Source of the DNA: Streptomyces canus
Lineage (GTDB): Bacteria > Actinomycetota > Actinomycetes > Streptomycetales > Streptomycetaceae
Assembly: GCF_030815415.1 (NCBI RefSeq)
Contig: NZ_JAUSWW010000001.1
Coordinates: forward strand, 5,208,001-5,272,000
Reading direction: 5' to 3'
DNA length: 64,000 nucleotides
The translations under genes were made by a program, and so were the position numbers. This document shows, piece after piece, positions 61,158 through 64,000 of the stretch (positions are counted from its first letter, which is position 1; every line of letters begins with the position of its first letter). Below the pieces are notes generated by a model. It saw only the letters and a program-made list of their open reading frames with translations, made no database searches and was not told the DNA's origin.

Positions 61158-61739
61158 ATGAACCTTCGTCTGCTTGCCCTGACGGGCGTCGTGGTGTGCG
61201 CGGTCGCGCTGCCGCTGGCCGTGGCGTCCGCGGGACAGGTGGGCGAGCAGCGCCGCACCGCTGTACGCGACGAGGCCGCCGTACGTGATGAGGCGGCCGT
61301 ACGTGAAGAAGGCGCCGCACCTGACGGGGCGCACGAGGATCACAAGGTCGCCGCCCCCACCAGCTCGCCGTGGCTGCTCGGGCTGGGCCTGGCCACCGCC
61401 GCCCGCTGCGGACCCGAACTCACCTCTCCCGAGGGCATCGAGGCGCAGACCTGTGTCCTGACGCAGGGTGAGGAGACCTGGGCGCGCACGTACTACCGCA
61501 ACCTCACCGGCGGCGGCCTGGAATCCGTCCTCAGCCTCATGGGTCCCGGCGGCCGCAGCGTGCAGATGCACTGCGCCGTGGGAGCGGGCGACGAGCCGGG
61601 AACCTGCGAGACGCCCAGGGAGCGCACCGAGGGCGAGCCGGGCGCGTACACGGCGGTCGCGGAGTTCGCGGGACGGGGCGGCCAGGGGCCGCTCCTGCTG
61701 CGGTCCGGAAGCAACTCCGGGGAGTACACGGGCAGTTGA
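61158..61739 (+). CDS. Secreted protein with 18-bp tandem repeats
   Basis: A 193-residue exported protein. A signal peptide (residues 1-25; LLALTGVVVCAVALPLAVASA) precedes three 18-base tandem units (61263-61316) coding VRDEAA, VRDEAA and VREEGA. The folded part (about 75-190) has three Cys (RCGPEL, QTCVLT, MHCAV, CETP) and no recognised domain. The unit number may vary between strains. The gene is followed by a strong terminator. Confidence 0.72.
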   Translation: MNLRLLALTGVVVCAVALPLAVASAGQVGEQRRTAVRDEAAVRDEAAVREEGAAPDGAHEDHKVAAPTSSPWLLGLGLATAARCGPELTSPEGIEAQTCVLTQGEETWARTYYRNLTGGGLESVLSLMGPGGRSVQMHCAVGAGDEPGTCETPRERTEGEPGAYTAVAEFAGRGGQGPLLLRSGSNSGEYTGS

Positions 61740-61780
61740 CGCCCAGCAGCGTTGCGTAAACGGAACGGCGCAAAGAAAGA

Positions 61781-61818
61781 CCCGGTTGCTGGCGACGGGG
61801 GATGCACCAGCAACCGGG
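61781..61818 (+). terminator. Terminator after the secreted protein gene
   Basis: CCCGGTTGCTGG (61781-61792) pairs perfectly with 61807-61818 around a 14-base loop. Confidence 0.75.
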
Positions 61819-61944
61819 CTACTGGAACGGTAACAAGAGATCGGCTGTTCGCAAATTCGATCTCGCTTTTCCATCGGCTTTCCGGACACCGACTCACTTG
61901 CTCCGGACGGGAGTTGTGAGTGGCTCCCGGCACCCGGCACGCCA

Positions 61945-61978
61945 CGGGAGCCGCTGACCGACCAGTCAGCAGCTCCCG
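61945..61978 (-). terminator. Terminator after the SEC-C gene
   Basis: A stem of CGGGAGC and GCTGAC arms, with one mismatched pair, at 61945-61978, 17 bases past the minus-strand stop codon. Confidence 0.7.
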
Positions 61979-61994
61979 GTTTCGAACCTGTGTG

Positions 61995-62960
61995 TCAGCT
62001 GAGCGTGACCTGTCGGTTGGTCAGCCCGCCACGCGCGCGACGCTCGTCCGCGGTGAGCGGAGTGTCCGAGGCCAGCGCGCCGGTGAGGCGCTCGGCGAAC
62101 TCGGCCGCCGGCTTCTCCACGTCCTCCGCGGTGACCCCGCTCGGCAGGTCCCAGACCGGCACGGTGAGCCCGTGCGCGCGGAAGGAACCCACGAGCCGGG
62201 TGCCCTCGCCGAGTCCGGCCCGGCCCGCCGCGTGCAGCCGCGCGAGCGCGTCCAGAAGCTGCTCCTCGGGATACGGCATGACCCAGCGCAGGTGGTTCTT
62301 GTCCGGCGTCTCGCACCAGTAGGCGGCGTCCACGCCCTGGAGCTTGGCGGTGGGGATGGCCGCGGCGTTGGCGCGCTCCAGGGAGGCGGCCACCTCCGGG
62401 CTGGAGTTCTCCGCGTCCGGCACCCAGAACTCGAAGCCCGTGTGCACGACTGGCTCGAACGTGCCTTCGGGGTCGAGCAGATCCTGCAGTCGCGGGCCGT
62501 CGGCGGGGGCGCGGCGGCCCTGGACCGGGGTGCCCGGGTCGGCGGTGAGGGCGCGCTGGAGGGTGTCGGCGAGGTCGCGGCTGATGTCGCCCGACGCCGT
62601 GTCGTTCTGCAGGCCCAGCAGCACCGAGCCGTCTTCGCGGCGCAGCGCCGGCCAGGCCATCGGCAGCACCGTGGCCAGCGAGACCGACGGGACGCCCTCG
62701 GGGAGGCCGCCCTTCAGCGTCAGCTCGACCGTGGCGGCCGGCACCAGCTCGCGCAGGGCAACCCAGTCGCCCTCGCCCGGGAGCCCCTCGAACGGGCGCT
62801 GCACCAGCTCGGTCACCGCGTGCGCGGCGGCCCGGCCGTGACAGGCCTTGTAGCGGCGGCCGCTGCCGCAGGGGCAGGGCTCGCGGGCACCGACGACCGG
62901 GACCTCCCCGTCGGCGATCTGCGGGCCTTTGGCCTTCGTCTGGGGTCGCTTCTTGGCCAT
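61995..62960 (-). CDS. SEC-C motif protein (DUF5926-like)
   Basis: A 321-residue soluble protein. Residues 29-42 are a SEC-C zinc motif (CPCGSGRRYKACHG), as in SecA C-termini. The rest (about 55-318) matches the actinobacterial DUF5926 family; function unknown. It is sometimes mislabelled as preprotein translocase SecA. The ATG at 62960 begins MAKKRPQTKAKG, a basic leader. Confidence 0.82.
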   Translation of the reverse strand: MAKKRPQTKAKGPQIADGEVPVVGAREPCPCGSGRRYKACHGRAAAHAVTELVQRPFEGLPGEGDWVALRELVPAATVELTLKGGLPEGVPSVSLATVLPMAWPALRREDGSVLLGLQNDTASGDISRDLADTLQRALTADPGTPVQGRRAPADGPRLQDLLDPEGTFEPVVHTGFEFWVPDAENSSPEVAASLERANAAAIPTAKLQGVDAAYWCETPDKNHLRWVMPYPEEQLLDALARLHAAGRAGLGEGTRLVGSFRAHGLTVPVWDLPSGVTAEDVEKPAAEFAERLTGALASDTPLTADERRARGGLTNRQVTLS

Positions 62961-63033
62961 CGTGAGGTCTCCCGGTTACGGCTGGTCTCGTACGGCGGGA
63001 GCCTAGCCGTTCATGGGGCGACCGACGGGAACC

Positions 63034-63042
63034 TGTGGATAA
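63034..63042 (-). other. Single DnaA box
   Basis: TGTGGATAA is the reverse complement of the perfect TTATCCACA, 74 bases before the SEC-C gene start. Confidence 0.5.
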
Positions 63043-63059
63043 CCCCGGCGGTCCGGTAA

Positions 63060-63130
63060 CGCCCCGTAGGGGCGCGGGGAACTGCACGACGGCGCGGGGA
63101 ACTGCAGGACCAGCCACGACGGAGCCGCAG
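63060..63130. repeat. Dispersed GGGGCGCGGG intergenic repeat, copy 3, with tandem duplication
   Basis: CCCCGTAGGGGCGCGGGGAA... then GGCGCGGGGAACTGCACGAC (63071-63090) repeated with one change at 63091-63110, then CAGCCACGACGG and GCCGCAG. The 20-base duplication shows recent slippage. Confidence 0.6.
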
Positions 63131-63167
63131 CCGAGGGCGGACCGTCGCGGCCTTCCCGGCGGAGCGT

Positions 63168-63719
63168 CTAGTCCAGGTCGGTGAACGCGTCCGCGAAGTC
63201 CAGACCGGCCATCGTCGACACCGAGGGCGCCGTGATGCGCGTGGCGAAGTCGTCGCGGCGGTGACAGGCGTCCGGGTCGTGCACGTCGTCGTGGACGACC
63301 ACCCACACCGTGACCTCGCCGCGGGCGTCGTCCCTGACGCCCCAGTCGTCGGACAGTGCGGTGATGATGTTCAGCCCGCGGCCGCCGTGCGCGGTGACCG
63401 AGGGCGTGGCCGGAGCAGGGCGGGTGGGCCCGCCGCCGTCCGTCACCTCGACCGTGAGTCTGCCCCCGGTGTCCACCCGCCAGGCGGCGCGGACATCGCC
63501 GTCCCCGGCCAGGGCGTCGCCCAGTGGCCGGCCGTGCTTGCACGCATTGCTCAAGAGTTCGGAAAGAATGAGTACGGCGTCGTCGATGACCGCTTCCGAC
63601 ACGCCACCTCTGCGCAGCTGAGAACGCATCCGGTGTCTTGCTTCCCCCACGCCCGCAGGGCCATGGGGTACGGCCATGCTCGACGACGTGGGCACCTCCT
63701 GTGCCACCACCAACGCCAC
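63168..63719 (-). CDS. ATP-binding protein, RsbW-like (HATPase_c)
   Basis: A 183-residue GHKL ATPase: N-box LILSELLSNACKHGRPL near residue 60, G-box VTDGGGPTRPA near residue 100, and TAHGGRGLNII. It resembles Streptomyces anti-sigma kinases. I use the GTG at 63719 because AAAGGAGG lies 7 bases upstream; the frame stays open to 63920 but that leader is not needed. No sigma gene adjoins it. It may act with the PP2C phosphatase in this window. Confidence 0.87.
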   Translation of the reverse strand: MALVVAQEVPTSSSMAVPHGPAGVGEARHRMRSQLRRGGVSEAVIDDAVLILSELLSNACKHGRPLGDALAGDGDVRAAWRVDTGGRLTVEVTDGGGPTRPAPATPSVTAHGGRGLNIITALSDDWGVRDDARGEVTVWVVVHDDVHDPDACHRRDDFATRITAPSVSTMAGLDFADAFTDLD

Positions 63720-64000
63720 CCCCGAGACCTCCTTTGCCCCACGCCACGGAGTGGATGCCCCATTGGCCTGTACCGGAAACCGGCCAATCAAGGTCCGCTG
63801 ACGCATTCGTAACGATCGAATACGGTCCGAACGCGCCGGAGCACACCCTGTAATCGACTGGCTGGATTTCGACGTCCTGGCCGGGTTGGGAGAATGCGGG
63901 TGCCCGGGTGGTCGGGTCAAGATGTCGTCACAGGTCTTTACCAGTTGTCGGCGTTTTGGTTATCTGCCCAGCTGGCGCAGGACTGCGCGCGGTCGGTTGG
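63720..64000. other. Right end spacer
   Basis: About 280 bases upstream of the RsbW-like gene. It probably contains that gene's promoter; no clear boxes are visible, and the window ends before another gene can be seen. Confidence 0.3.

Overview
The window is high-GC actinobacterial DNA and is almost certainly the core region of a Streptomyces chromosome. The evidence is GC-rich third codon positions, GTG/TTG starts, an ssgR-ssgA sporulation pair, ptpA, an actinobacterial cydA-cydB-cydCD cassette behind a Rex operator, and gene order (ssgR-ssgA, thiC, hisC-cydABCD, serS-pheA-efeB) that I recall from the central part of the S. coelicolor map. Seven perfect or one-mismatch parS sites (core GTTTCACGTGAAAC) and two groups of DnaA boxes indicate that oriC is nearby, although dnaA/dnaN and the origin itself are not in the window.

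Layout. 0.1-9.7 kb: MFS exporter, GNAT acetyltransferase, HAD phosphatase, a globin-reductase fusion, NUDIX hydrolase, LysR regulator, and a small operon of phage_holin-type membrane protein, ptpA and cystathionine lyase; then cupin and small membrane proteins. 9.9-13.2 kb: ssgR-ssgA and a YibE/F membrane protein. 13.2-17 kb: TPP riboswitch and thiC, followed by a ~1.66-kb foreign-looking insertion that carries a TerD-VWA gene and a replacement thiC 3' end; the displaced old thiC tail lies downstream. 17-24.7 kb: membrane protein, PPP-type phosphatase, LacI regulator, hisC, Rex box, cydA-cydB. 24.8-33.5 kb: cydCD, a decayed GAF histidine kinase, M23 peptidase, HAD, LLM oxidoreductase, an unknown protein and the RNA 2'-phosphotransferase KptA. 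33.5-41.3 kb: MerR regulator, EphD-like hydrolase/SDR fusion with an M24 peptidase, divergent from a four-gene double ABC transporter operon. 41.4-45.3 kb: tRNA-Ser(GCT), HAD, serS, a DnaA-box-rich spacer, pheA. 45.4-51.6 kb: a copper/iron envelope module (YcnI, Sco1, PCuAC, CopC-CopD, Dyp peroxidase EfeB). 51.8-63.7 kb: two RsbW-like ATP-binding proteins, intradiol dioxygenase, a frameshifted CitG/MdcB-like gene, MocR regulator with MFS transporter, aminopeptidase P, GAF-PP2C phosphatase, a Prim-Pol-like protein, a secreted protein and a SEC-C protein.

Most genes are housekeeping or conserved Streptomyces genes. The observations most worth following are: (1) the thiC 3'-end insertion with a 12-bp direct repeat and a restored reading frame; (2) a parS-like palindrome placed inside the variable hairpin region of the thiC TPP riboswitch; (3) a pair of parS sites, one in a 30-bp perfect palindrome and the other covering the cydCD start codon; (4) DnaA-box groups at kptA/merR and serS/pheA; (5) two decayed genes (DevS-like kinase, CitG-like synthase); and (6) a dispersed GGGGCGCGGG intergenic repeat.
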